A stretch of DNA of 31,496 nt from an uncultured Sutterella sp. (GTDB lineage: Bacteria > Pseudomonadota > Gammaproteobacteria > Burkholderiales > Burkholderiaceae_F), in assembly GCA_900546995.1 (NCBI GenBank), contig URFF01000013.1, forward strand, positions 1 through 31,496. The letters run 5' to 3'. The translations under genes were made by a program, and so were the position numbers. The notes beneath the pieces are model-generated. The model was not told the DNA's origin. It saw only the letters and a list, made by a program, of their open reading frames with translations, and made no database searches. This document shows positions 7,072-14,609 of the stretch, piece by piece. The stretch's first letter is position 1; every line of letters begins with the position of its first letter.

Positions 7072-7734
7072 CTAGATCGTGATTCCCCGTTCCCTAGCCC
7101 ATAACGCGGCTTGGGTTCGGGATGCGAAACCCAATTTACGAAGAATATGTTTGACGTGAACTTTGACGGTTTCCAATGAAATGCTCAGATATTCTCCGAC
7201 TTCTTGATTGGTCATACCAATTGATAAGCAACGAAGAATATCACGTTCTCTTGGCGTCAAGATCGTCAAATCACGGTCAACTTCTCCCGTATCGTCACGA
7301 AACGCACGAGCCAAAGCGCCCATCAAACGATTGCTTACCACAATTTGCCCTTGAGCAACCCGCTTAATTTGCGATATAAGCTCAGGCACCTCAATGAGCT
7401 TCGAAATATAGCCCTCAGCTTGAAGCTGAACAGTTGTCATCAGTTCATCACTATCATCACGATCCGTGAGCATAATCACGCGAGTCGTATGGTCCATGTT
7501 TTTAGCGTACCGAAGTAGCTCCGTCGCTATGTCATTTTTCATATGCATATCGACAATGAGAAGCCCTGGACGCAAACGCTCCATGTAAAACATTCCCAGA
7601 TGCTTGTCTCCTGTCTCGGCCACATGACCGAAAAGCGCATCATCGTGCAAGAGCTTTGCCAACGACTCTCGAAAAAGTGGCGAGCCGTCAACAATAACAG
7701 CACTGATCGGGACGATAGATTGTTTGGCTGGCAT
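7072..7734 (-). CDS. NarL/LuxR-type response regulator (orphan)
   Basis: Two-domain transcription regulator of 220 residues. The receiver domain (about 10-130) has phospho-acceptor D62 (IVDMHM), T90 (MLTD) and K112 (ISK). The usual acidic pair of the Mg2+ site is D16-G17 (VDG), so one conserved acid is missing. The C-terminal domain (about 155-218) is a LuxR-type helix-turn-helix: LTPRERDILRCLSIGMTNQ, then SLETVKVHVKHILRKLG. No histidine kinase gene is near. The frame is open to 7770, but that would include the preceding gene's terminator, so the ATG at 7734 is preferred. It directly follows that terminator's T-run and has no Shine-Dalgarno. Its targets may include the neighbouring amidohydrolase or transporter genes (inference). 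Confidence 0.85.
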   Translation of the reverse strand: MPAKQSIVPISAVIVDGSPLFRESLAKLLHDDALFGHVAETGDKHLGMFYMERLRPGLLIVDMHMKNDIATELLRYAKNMDHTTRVIMLTDRDDSDELMTTVQLQAEGYISKLIEVPELISQIKRVAQGQIVVSNRLMGALARAFRDDTGEVDRDLTILTPRERDILRCLSIGMTNQEVGEYLSISLETVKVHVKHILRKLGFASRTQAALWARERGITI

Positions 7735-7766
7735 AAAAACAAGGTGCCAGCAGTTGCTGGCACCTT
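7735..7766 (-). terminator. Intrinsic terminator after the AllC/HyuC-type gene
   Basis: A 12-bp perfect inverted repeat, AAGGTGCCAGCA (7741-7752) / TGCTGGCACCTT (7755-7766), is followed on the minus strand by G and T5. The T5 touches the ATG of the response regulator. Confidence 0.88.
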
Positions 7767-7778
7767 CCATTCACTTAA

Positions 7779-9047
7779 TTAATGTGCATCATAGTGGGAA
7801 ACGGCAGCCCACAAGATCTCAGCGCCTTGCATGAAGTCTTCCGTCTTCATCGCTTCATGGGGATTATGAGACCCCAATTGGTTGGCAACGAAAATCATGG
7901 CAACAGGAATACCGTTGTTACCTAACACGGCAGAGTCATGTCCCGCACCGGAAGCCAAACGAATGAAGGGAATTGATTCTGCGGCGGCACTGTCTTCGAG
8001 CACTTTGCTCAAGTTCGCATCAACACCGGAAGGCGCAGTGTAAAGAGCGGCATCGAATTCAACTTTCACGCCACGCTCTTCTTCAATTTCTTTTGCGTAT
8101 TTGAGCATCAGTGTATGGAAGCGTTCTGCCGTGTCCGTGCTTAAACTGCGAATATCAACGGAGAAAGTGACCTCACCGGGAATCACGGAAATGGCAGCGC
8201 TAGAAGCCATCTTCAAAACACCGGTTGTATAAACCAAATCCTCGCCTTTGATAAGCCAACGATCCCAAGCACGGTCGATGCGTTGCATCAAATCGGTAAA
8301 GGCCATCAATGCGTCATGACGATAAGGCTTATCGGTTGCCCCTGAGTGAGCGGCCTCACCGATGATTTTGACAGCCTTGTGACGAATATTGCCGCGAATT
8401 CCAGTGACCACGCCGGCTCGAGCCTCTTTTTGAGAATCCAGCGTCGGGCCTTGTTCGATATGCAATTCGACAAAGGCCGCAATGCGGTTCACATCCACCA
8501 AAGGTTTGCCACCGGTAACGTCTTCAGCCTTGATGCCACAACCTGCCATGGCCTCACCCAACGTGCAAGACCCGTCACGGTGCTTCAGCGCCAAGTCACG
8601 TTCGGTCAATTTACCCAGCATACCGAGCGAACCCATATAGGCTTTCCCGAAGAACGAACTTTCTTCACCGCGCATCATCAAAACCGTGTAATCGCGAACC
8701 GGTACAAACCCGGTTTCACGCATCCACCAAGCCACCGTTAAAGCCGCAGTGACACCTGCTAAACCATCGTAATTTCCGCCTTGAGGCACACTGTCGACGT
8801 GGGAGCCGGACACAAATGCAGGCAAACTTCTGTCCTTGCCAGGCAATATCATCCAGACGTTACCCGCTTTATCATGAACGATTTCAAGCGACAACGACTC
8901 ACCGATTGCCGTCAGATACTCTAAAACTTCCGTTTCTTTAGCAGAAAACGCCTGGCGAGTCACGCCCTGCACGTCTTTTGACATAGCGCGCACATCATCA
9001 AAAATCTTTTGTGCAAAGGCAGCACCTTTGGATTGGAATTCTGACAT
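7779..9047 (-). CDS. M20-family amidohydrolase (AllC/HyuC type: allantoate amidohydrolase or N-carbamoyl-amino-acid hydrolase)
   Basis: Cytoplasmic binuclear metal enzyme of 422 residues that removes carbamoyl or ureido groups from substrates such as allantoate or N-carbamoyl-L-amino acids. Metal-binding positions are visible: H83 (GSHVDS), D94 (NYDG), E128/E129 (RGEES), H196 (ELHIEQGP) and H394 (SHNPHE); the family's dimerisation domain lies at about 210-330. The frame is open to 9074, but the ATG at 9047 has GAGGAG about 6 bases upstream and fits the family N-terminus. No allantoinase or hydantoinase gene is adjacent, so the substrate cannot be fixed. It is transcribed away from the DcuC-type gene and shares a 270-base upstream region with it. 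Confidence 0.85.
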   Translation of the reverse strand: MSEFQSKGAAFAQKIFDDVRAMSKDVQGVTRQAFSAKETEVLEYLTAIGESLSLEIVHDKAGNVWMILPGKDRSLPAFVSGSHVDSVPQGGNYDGLAGVTAALTVAWWMRETGFVPVRDYTVLMMRGEESSFFGKAYMGSLGMLGKLTERDLALKHRDGSCTLGEAMAGCGIKAEDVTGGKPLVDVNRIAAFVELHIEQGPTLDSQKEARAGVVTGIRGNIRHKAVKIIGEAAHSGATDKPYRHDALMAFTDLMQRIDRAWDRWLIKGEDLVYTTGVLKMASSAAISVIPGEVTFSVDIRSLSTDTAERFHTLMLKYAKEIEEERGVKVEFDAALYTAPSGVDANLSKVLEDSAAAESIPFIRLASGAGHDSAVLGNNGIPVAMIFVANQLGSHNPHEAMKTEDFMQGAEILWAAVSHYDAH

Positions 9048-9319
9048 GAAATTCTCCTCATCTAGCAGAAACAAATCGTTTTAATTTTATTCGAAATACG
9101 TTAAACAAAAATTAGCTGAAACCAGAAAACAAGAATTAGCGAGAAAAAAGCAGGTAAAAGTACTTATTAACGGAATAAGTCGAATTTTTTTCCGTTTTCA
9201 AAGGGTAATCCCTGTTTCAAAAATATTGAAAGTAGTGAATACTTAAGGCTAGCGGACCAAAGGACCTTTCGCAGAAAAGGAGTGGTTCGTGGTTCTTATA
9301 ACTTTAAAGGGATTGTCTC
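9048..9319. promoter_or_regulatory. Divergent promoter region with palindromes
   Basis: This 272-base gap separates the divergent amidohydrolase and DcuC-type genes. It holds a perfect inverted repeat ACTTATT (9162-9168) / AATAAGT (9174-9180) with a 5-base spacer, and AGGGTAATCCCT (9202-9213), whose AGGG-N4-CCCT arms match the palindromes upstream of frdC. The DcuC-type gene has AAAGGG 8-9 bases before its ATG. No clear -35/-10 pair can be chosen. Confidence 0.5.
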
Positions 9320-10594
9320 ATGTCTTTGCTTGAATGGTTGGCAATTGCTGTTGTCTTCGTTTCGGTATATGCCTTGATCAAGCGCCTTGAAACGCGTTTG
9401 GTTCTCTTTACCGCCGGCTTCTTCCTTTGCTTGGTCTCCATGCAACCGCTTGAAGCACTCAACTCATTTGCTAAGTCAATGACCAATAGCTCGTTGGTGA
9501 TGGCTATCTGCTCGTCAATGGGTTTCGCTTTTGTTGCAACCTTTACGCAGTCTGACCGCTGCTTGGTTCACTATTTGGCTTCCCCGATTCGCGGTTTGGG
9601 TATCTTACTTATTCCGGTTTGCACGGCCATTACCTTTGTGATTAATATCGCAATTCCGTCTGCTGCCGGTTGTGCCGCTGCTGTGGGTTCCACGTTAATT
9701 CCTGTGATGCTTCGCGCCGGTATTAAGCCTGCCGCCGCTGCCGCTGCCGTGATGGGCGGTACGATCGGTTCGTACTTCTCGCCGGGTACGTCTCACAACA
9801 TCTTCGTGGCTGACATGGCCGGTATGTCCGAAATGGACATCATCGCTTACCACGCTCCGTGGTCCTTGATGTGCGGTATCTTCTCCGTGATCGGTATCGC
9901 GCTCGTTTGCTTCGTCTTAGGCGACCACAAGGGTGACACGAACGCCACGGCTAACGTCAAGACGCAAGACGACGGCTTCAAGCCCAATGTGCTCAAGGCG
10001 ATCATGCCGATCGTTCCGATCGCTATCTTGATTACTGGTAACCTCTGGATCCCTGCCATTAAGATGGGCGTGGCACAAGCCATGGTCATCGGTGCTGTTT
10101 TGACCTTGTTGGTCGGTATGGCTATCGATCGCACTAACCCGCAAGAATTCTCCAAGCAATTCTTCAACGGTATGGGTAAAGGCTACGCTGACGTGATGGG
10201 TATCATCATCGCCGCCGGTGTGTTTGCCGCTGGTTTGCGTGCCACTGGTTTGATTGATACGTTCGTTGATGTGCTCAAGCACTCGAACGACATCGCCCGT
10301 TGGGGTGGTTCTCTCGGTCCGTGGATCATGGGTACGATTACCGGTTCCGGTGACGCCGCGACCATGGCCTTTAACGAAGCCGTGACGCCGCACGCTCCTG
10401 AATTCGGCATGGAAATCAAGGCCTTGGGTTCTATGGCCTTCTTGACCGGTGCTTTAGGCCGTACGATGAGCCCGATTGCCGGTGCTATGGTTGTTGTATC
10501 CGGTATCGCTATGGCTAACCCGATTGAAGTGGCTAAGCGCACGGCTCTGCCGATGACAGCCGCAACGATCGCTTTGGCGCTCTTCATGGTCTAG
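9320..10594 (+). CDS. DcuC-family C4-dicarboxylate-type transporter
   Basis: Inner-membrane carrier of 424 residues with about 11-12 hydrophobic helices. It matches the DcuC family in length and in conserved glycine/serine-rich segments such as GGTIGSYFSPGTSHN (about 146-160), NIAIPSAAGCAAAVGS (about 113-128) and, near the end, GALGRTMSPIAGAMVV. E. coli DcuC exports succinate and can exchange it for fumarate during anaerobic growth. In this context, between two amidohydrolase genes, the substrate could instead be an acylated amino acid (inference). Codon use becomes strongly biased in the second half, similar to frdC, suggesting high expression. A terminator follows directly. Confidence 0.82.
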   Translation: MSLLEWLAIAVVFVSVYALIKRLETRLVLFTAGFFLCLVSMQPLEALNSFAKSMTNSSLVMAICSSMGFAFVATFTQSDRCLVHYLASPIRGLGILLIPVCTAITFVINIAIPSAAGCAAAVGSTLIPVMLRAGIKPAAAAAAVMGGTIGSYFSPGTSHNIFVADMAGMSEMDIIAYHAPWSLMCGIFSVIGIALVCFVLGDHKGDTNATANVKTQDDGFKPNVLKAIMPIVPIAILITGNLWIPAIKMGVAQAMVIGAVLTLLVGMAIDRTNPQEFSKQFFNGMGKGYADVMGIIIAAGVFAAGLRATGLIDTFVDVLKHSNDIARWGGSLGPWIMGTITGSGDAATMAFNEAVTPHAPEFGMEIKALGSMAFLTGALGRTMSPIAGAMVVVSGIAMANPIEVAKRTALPMTAATIALALFMV

Positions 10595-10620
10595 TCAGTT
10601 AGTCTCTGACCAAAGTCAAC

Positions 10621-10651
10621 AAGGGTTGGATTTCATCATCCAACCCTTTTT
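10621..10651 (+). terminator. Intrinsic terminator after the DcuC-type gene
   Basis: The 11-bp stem AAGGGTTGGAT (10621-10631) / ATCCAACCCTT (10638-10648), loop TTCATC, is followed by T-rich sequence. The downstream hydrolase may be read through it or have its own promoter. Confidence 0.88.
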
Positions 10652-10721
10652 CTTTGGACTAAACTTTTTTCTAAGAGAGCGAAAAACGCTCATTATCTGT
10701 TACGTATTTAGGAGAGTAACT

Positions 10722-11996
10722 ATGGCTCAATGTGCCTATCATGATCAATTGATCAGTATCCGTCGCGAACTTCACCAATTCCCGGAAGAAGGCTGGACGG
10801 AATTTTGTACGACGGCCTTCATCGTTGAGCATTTGCGTAAGCTGGGCTACGAAGTCTTGATGGGAGAAAAAGTTGTCTCCCGCAAGGATTGCCTCGGCAG
10901 GGATCCGAAACTCGTTGCTCAAGCCATTGAAACCGCCAAGGCGCGTGGCGTCTCCGAGGCGCTTCTTGCTGAAATGCAGGAGCTTACGGGTTGCGTTGCC
11001 GTTCTGGATACGGGGCGCCCTGGTCCTACAGTTGCCCTGCGCTTTGATATCGACTGCAACAACGTGCAGGAAAATCCCTCACAAGATCACCGTGCAAGCC
11101 GAGAAGGCTGGGCTTCTAAGCGCCCCGGCTTGATGCATGCATGCGGGCATGATTCTCACATTTCATCCGGTTTAGCCATTGCTCGCTGGGCAATGGAACA
11201 TAAAGATGAACTCAACGGGAAATTGAAGATCGTCTTCCAACCGGCAGAAGAAGGTGTGCGTGGCGCTGCAGCTGTCGCGGCAAGCGGCGTTGTTGACGAT
11301 TGCGACTACTTCTTGTCCAGCCACATCGCCATGGTGGCTAAGAGCGGTGAAATTGTGACTTCGCCGATCGGCTTTTTGTGCACCACGAAATTCGATGTGA
11401 CCTTCAAGGGCCGTCCGGCTCACGCAGGTATTGAACCGAATGCCGGTCGTAACGCCTTGGCGGCAGCTTGCCACGCTGTCACGCAATTACTCGGCATCCC
11501 GCGTCACGGCTCCGGTATGACCCGTGTGAACGTTGGCCGCTTGGTGGCCGGTGAAGGCCGCAATGTCATTCCGGTCAATGCCAAGCTCGTCATGGAAGTT
11601 CGCGGCGAAAATAGCGAAATCAATGACTACATGGTTGAAGAAACGCAAAATATCATTGCTGGCGTTTCCAAGAGCTTCGGTGTGGAAGCTCATGTTGAAA
11701 AAATGGGTGAAGCCGTCGACCTCTTTAACGATAAGGAAATGGTTGACATGCTCGATGATGTCTGCTCCAAGACCGAAGGCGTTAAGAAAGTTCTCCACGA
11801 CGTCAATTTCGGTGGTTCCGAAGACGCTACGATCCTTGCTCGCCGCGTCCAAGCCCACGGCGGTAAAGCAGCCTATTTTGTGTTGGGCTCTGATCGCGCG
11901 GGAGGTCACCATACGGCTGACTTTGATATCGATGAATCGTCCCTTGATATCGGCGTTGCCATTTACTCTGAAATGCTCAAACGCTTGATGAAGTAG
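10722..11996 (+). CDS. AbgA-type M20 amidohydrolase (p-aminobenzoyl-glutamate hydrolase-like)
   Basis: Cytoplasmic metallo-amidohydrolase of 424 residues. It aligns with E. coli AbgA (436 residues) over its whole length, including the AbgA-specific insertion (about 50-90) and TTKFDVTFKGRPAHAG (about 217-232). Metal ligands are C141/H143 (HACGHDSH), E176/E177 (QPAEEG), H201 (SSHI) and H396/H397 (GGHH). AbgA works with AbgB and the transporter AbgT to use p-aminobenzoyl-glutamate. Neither partner is present here; a DcuC-type carrier takes the transporter's place. The true substrate may be another N-acyl amino acid. AGGAGA lies 6 bases before the ATG at 10722. Upstream in-frame codons from 10626 overlap the terminator and are not used. 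Confidence 0.82.
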   Translation: MAQCAYHDQLISIRRELHQFPEEGWTEFCTTAFIVEHLRKLGYEVLMGEKVVSRKDCLGRDPKLVAQAIETAKARGVSEALLAEMQELTGCVAVLDTGRPGPTVALRFDIDCNNVQENPSQDHRASREGWASKRPGLMHACGHDSHISSGLAIARWAMEHKDELNGKLKIVFQPAEEGVRGAAAVAASGVVDDCDYFLSSHIAMVAKSGEIVTSPIGFLCTTKFDVTFKGRPAHAGIEPNAGRNALAAACHAVTQLLGIPRHGSGMTRVNVGRLVAGEGRNVIPVNAKLVMEVRGENSEINDYMVEETQNIIAGVSKSFGVEAHVEKMGEAVDLFNDKEMVDMLDDVCSKTEGVKKVLHDVNFGGSEDATILARRVQAHGGKAAYFVLGSDRAGGHHTADFDIDESSLDIGVAIYSEMLKRLMK

Positions 11997-12007
11997 AAGC
12001 GATATCT

Positions 12008-12044
12008 AAAAGTGCACCTGCCTTTTTTGGGGGTGCACTTTTTT
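12008..12044 (+). terminator. Intrinsic terminator after the AbgA-type gene
   Basis: The stem AAAAGTGCACC (12008-12018) / GGTGCACTTTT (12032-12042), with a 13-base loop, runs into a T-run. Confidence 0.88.
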
Positions 12045-12151
12045 GTTCTAAAGATTTCTTTGTTCGGTACTTTTGATAAAATTGATTTTTTCCTTGCTAT
12101 AAACTCTAGCTCTGCAACCTCTCCAGCTTAATTCAACGGAGCTTTAACTCA

Positions 12152-13495
12152 ATGCTTTGTGTTCTATTGTCTTTCTACATTCTGTTGTTAATTGGGTTAA
12201 GCGTTTACCGATCAAAGCAAACTAAAACAGAAAATGCCGTCAACTTTTTAACAGCCGGAGCAAGTGCCGGTACCATTTTGTGTGCTTTGTCCCTCGTGAG
12301 CACCATCATCGGTGGATCTGCTACTCTAGGGATCGGCACCTTGGCTCAAAAAATTGGAGCGGCGGCATTTTGGTGGCTTGGTGTCGGAGCAATTGGTTTA
12401 TTTCTGCACGGTTGGTTGATTGCTCCCGTGATTCGATCAACAGGCGCTTGCACATTGCCCGATGTGTTGGGTCACTTGGTCGGTAAGACGGCAAAACGAT
12501 GGAGCGCCTTCATCATTGTGGTCAGTTGGGTCGGTGTGGTAGCCGCCCAATTTACAGCCATGAGAGCGCTTTTATCGGACATTTTGCCGGCCTCGCAAGG
12601 CGAGCTCTTTTATTTGGTTCTGACGGTTGCTATTGTTTTGCATACGGCTTTTGGTGGGCAAAAAGCTGTTTTACGTACCGATGCCCTACAAACCGCACTC
12701 CTCACCGGTGGATTTGTATCAGCCGCATTGTGGTGCCTCACAAGTGCCGGCATTGATTGGGATGCCATTGATCCGGTTCCGTTTAATGACTCCTTTGGCG
12801 CATGGGATTTAGCTAAGCTCAGTCTTTTGGTCGGTGTGACCTATATCGTCGGCCCGGACATTTTCTCGAGAACTTTCGCTGCTTCGAGCTCTCGATCAGC
12901 TAGCCGAGGGGCTTGGATGGGGGCTGCATTATTATTGGTTTTTGCCCTCCTTATCACACTGTTGGCGCTTGGGAATCTTTCAGCGACAAATCCTTTGTCT
13001 GGGTGGTTAACTGAAAGTTCAGCGATGCCTTCGGTAATCAAGATTGCTTTAGCGCTGGGGCTATTGAGTGCTCTGGCCGGATCGGCTGATACTGTTTTAC
13101 TTTCAGCGGCGGGCATTGTTGAAAAAGATCTTCTCAATGGCGATCAGTCTTACCGACTGCGCCAATTAATCGCTTTATTTGGTTTTGGAGCCGTTTTTCT
13201 GACCTATCAGTCATCGGATATTATCGGTTGGCTTTTGTATGCTTACGCCCTTTTTGTACCGGGAGTGGCCATCCCCTTACTCGTTGTACTGCTCAGAAAA
13301 CAAACCCGTGTCAATGGCTGTATCTGGCTTTTCGGTGCGGCTATAGGGGGTGTACTGGGTTTAGCCGGCAACTTGACGGGCTGGCCCCTGGCTATCCTTG
13401 GCGCAGCAATTTCAGCAACGTTTGCCTGGGTTTCTGTCAAGCGCTCTGAAGTTCCCACTTCGCTCGTACCCAAAGGAGAAAATTCGTTAAAGTGA
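12152..13495 (+). CDS. Sodium:solute symporter family (SSS) transporter
   Basis: Inner-membrane sodium-coupled carrier of 447 residues with about 12-13 transmembrane helices. Features of the SSS family are the N-terminal helix followed by NFLTAGAS, the segment ALSLVSTIIGGSATLGIGTLA (about 46-66), the FGGQKAVLRTDALQT segment (about 167-181) that resembles the 'YGGLKAVxxTDxxQ' motif of the family, and VGPDIFSRTFAA. The substrate cannot be read from the sequence; family members carry proline, pantothenate, acetate, sugars and nucleosides. CGGAG lies 11 bases before the ATG, a weak and rather distant site. It is flanked by terminated units on both sides and appears monocistronic. Confidence 0.85.
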   Translation: MLCVLLSFYILLLIGLSVYRSKQTKTENAVNFLTAGASAGTILCALSLVSTIIGGSATLGIGTLAQKIGAAAFWWLGVGAIGLFLHGWLIAPVIRSTGACTLPDVLGHLVGKTAKRWSAFIIVVSWVGVVAAQFTAMRALLSDILPASQGELFYLVLTVAIVLHTAFGGQKAVLRTDALQTALLTGGFVSAALWCLTSAGIDWDAIDPVPFNDSFGAWDLAKLSLLVGVTYIVGPDIFSRTFAASSSRSASRGAWMGAALLLVFALLITLLALGNLSATNPLSGWLTESSAMPSVIKIALALGLLSALAGSADTVLLSAAGIVEKDLLNGDQSYRLRQLIALFGFGAVFLTYQSSDIIGWLLYAYALFVPGVAIPLLVVLLRKQTRVNGCIWLFGAAIGGVLGLAGNLTGWPLAILGAAISATFAWVSVKRSEVPTSLVPKGENSLK

Positions 13496-13719
13496 TCTGC
13501 TTTAGCCTAAATTCCTCTCTGGGACCTGCAAAAGCGCAAGGTTTGTGCTCCTGTCGCTTCCGCAGAATAACCACGGAAAGCCTACAGTTTGAACTTTTTT
13601 GTCCTAACAAAGACAAACAGACATCGAACGAGTAAAATTATTCGGTTAACGTTAGGACGTTTTCAAAGATGTTAAGACAAAACGTCCATTTTAGTACACC
13701 ATTTTGAAAGGATTTCTCC
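13496..13719 (+). promoter_or_regulatory. yebC upstream region with 9-bp inverted repeat
   Basis: This 224-base gap contains GGACGTTTT (13655-13663) and its exact reverse complement AAAACGTCC (13679-13687), 15 bases apart and 33 bases before the yebC ATG. It could be an operator or a leader hairpin. A poorer stem-loop, TTCCG/CGGAA (about 13558-13580), followed some bases later by a T-run near 13605, may be the symporter's terminator. AAAGGA lies about 9 bases before yebC. Confidence 0.45.
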
Positions 13720-14445
13720 ATGTCTGGACACTCCAAGTGGGCCAATATTCAACACCGTAAAGGCCGTCAGGACGCTAAGCGTTCCAACCTCTGGACCAAA
13801 CTCGTTCGCGAAATTATGGTTGCCGCACGCAACGGTGCTGACCCTGACAGCAACTCCCGTTTACGTTTAGCCTTGACCAAGGCTCGCGCCGGAAACGTGC
13901 CTAAAGACACGATCAAAAACGCCATTTTGAAGGGCTCCGGTCAGCTCGAAGGCGTGAAGTTTGAAGAAGCCCGTTATGAAGGTTACGGTGTGGGTGGCGC
14001 TGCTCTCATGATCGATGCCGCAACGGACAATAAGACCCGCACGGTGGCCGATGTCCGTCACATCTTAAGTAAGAACGGTGGCAACCTGGGCGCTGAAGGC
14101 TCCGTGGCCTTTATGTTTAAGCACTGCGGTCAATTTTTCTTTGCCCCCGGTTCTGCCACGGAAGATGATGTGATGGCGGTGGCGCTTGATGCCGGTGCCG
14201 ATGACGTCATCGTGGACGATGAAGGTGGTATTGAAGTAACGTGCGATCCCAACGCATTTGAAACCGTCAATGATGCCTTTGAAAAGGCCGGCATGACGCC
14301 TGAAATGGCAGAAGTCACCATGAAGGCGTTAAATGAAACGGAATTAAGCGGTGAAGATGCCGAACGCATGCAACGCATGATCGATGCATTGGAAGACCTG
14401 GACGACGTACAACAGGTTTATACAACCGCCGTTTTCAACGACTAA
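13720..14445 (+). CDS. yebC: YebC/TACO1-family protein (translation/transcription factor)
   Basis: The 241-residue protein begins with the invariant family start MSGHSKWANIQHRKGRQDAKR and contains GNVPKDTIKNAI and TDNKTRTVADVRHILSKNGGNLG, all hallmarks of YebC. Family members are cytoplasmic. Some act as transcription regulators, and others help ribosomes through proline-rich stretches, as shown for relatives of mitochondrial TACO1. The C-terminal half is acidic and full length. AAAGGA precedes the ATG. purD follows after a 140-base gap with three hairpins. Confidence 0.95.
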   Translation: MSGHSKWANIQHRKGRQDAKRSNLWTKLVREIMVAARNGADPDSNSRLRLALTKARAGNVPKDTIKNAILKGSGQLEGVKFEEARYEGYGVGGAALMIDAATDNKTRTVADVRHILSKNGGNLGAEGSVAFMFKHCGQFFFAPGSATEDDVMAVALDAGADDVIVDDEGGIEVTCDPNAFETVNDAFEKAGMTPEMAEVTMKALNETELSGEDAERMQRMIDALEDLDDVQQVYTTAVFND

Positions 14446-14452
14446 AACCTTC

Positions 14453-14521
14453 TGACGCAGACTGCGTCACCCTTTATCACTGCGAAGTGATTCAATGCGG
14501 CGGACACCTAAAGGTGCCCGC
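14453..14521 (+). repeat. Three consecutive stem-loops between yebC and purD
   Basis: Three short hairpins lie in a row: TGACGCAG/CTGCGTCA (14453-14469), ATCACT/AGTGAT (14476-14491) and GGCG..CACCT/AGGTG..CGCC (about 14498-14521). None has a T-run, so they are not standard terminators. They may stabilise or punctuate a yebC-purD transcript. Confidence 0.55.
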
Positions 14522-14537
14522 CTTCGTGTAACGATTG

Positions 14538-14609
14538 ATGGAGGCGGCATTGGCCAAAGTATTGCTGGCACAAGCCGAAATTGCTTATGAGAGTTCTTGT
14601 GATTGGTAG
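14538..14609 (+). CDS. Possible small upstream ORF overlapping the purD start
   Basis: An ATG at 14538 opens 23 codons that end in TAG at 14607-14609, 23 bases inside purD in another frame. The GGAGG at 14540-14544 could instead serve the in-frame TTG at 14550, giving an 18-residue peptide beginning (M)AKVLLAQAEI. It may couple translation into purD, which has no ribosome-binding site of its own. It may also be chance. Confidence 0.25.
   Translation: MEAALAKVLLAQAEIAYESSCDW

Noticed and set aside
10183..10587. Long minus-strand ORFs opposite the DcuC-type and AbgA-type genes
   Set aside because: They are shadows produced by strong codon bias of the plus-strand genes.
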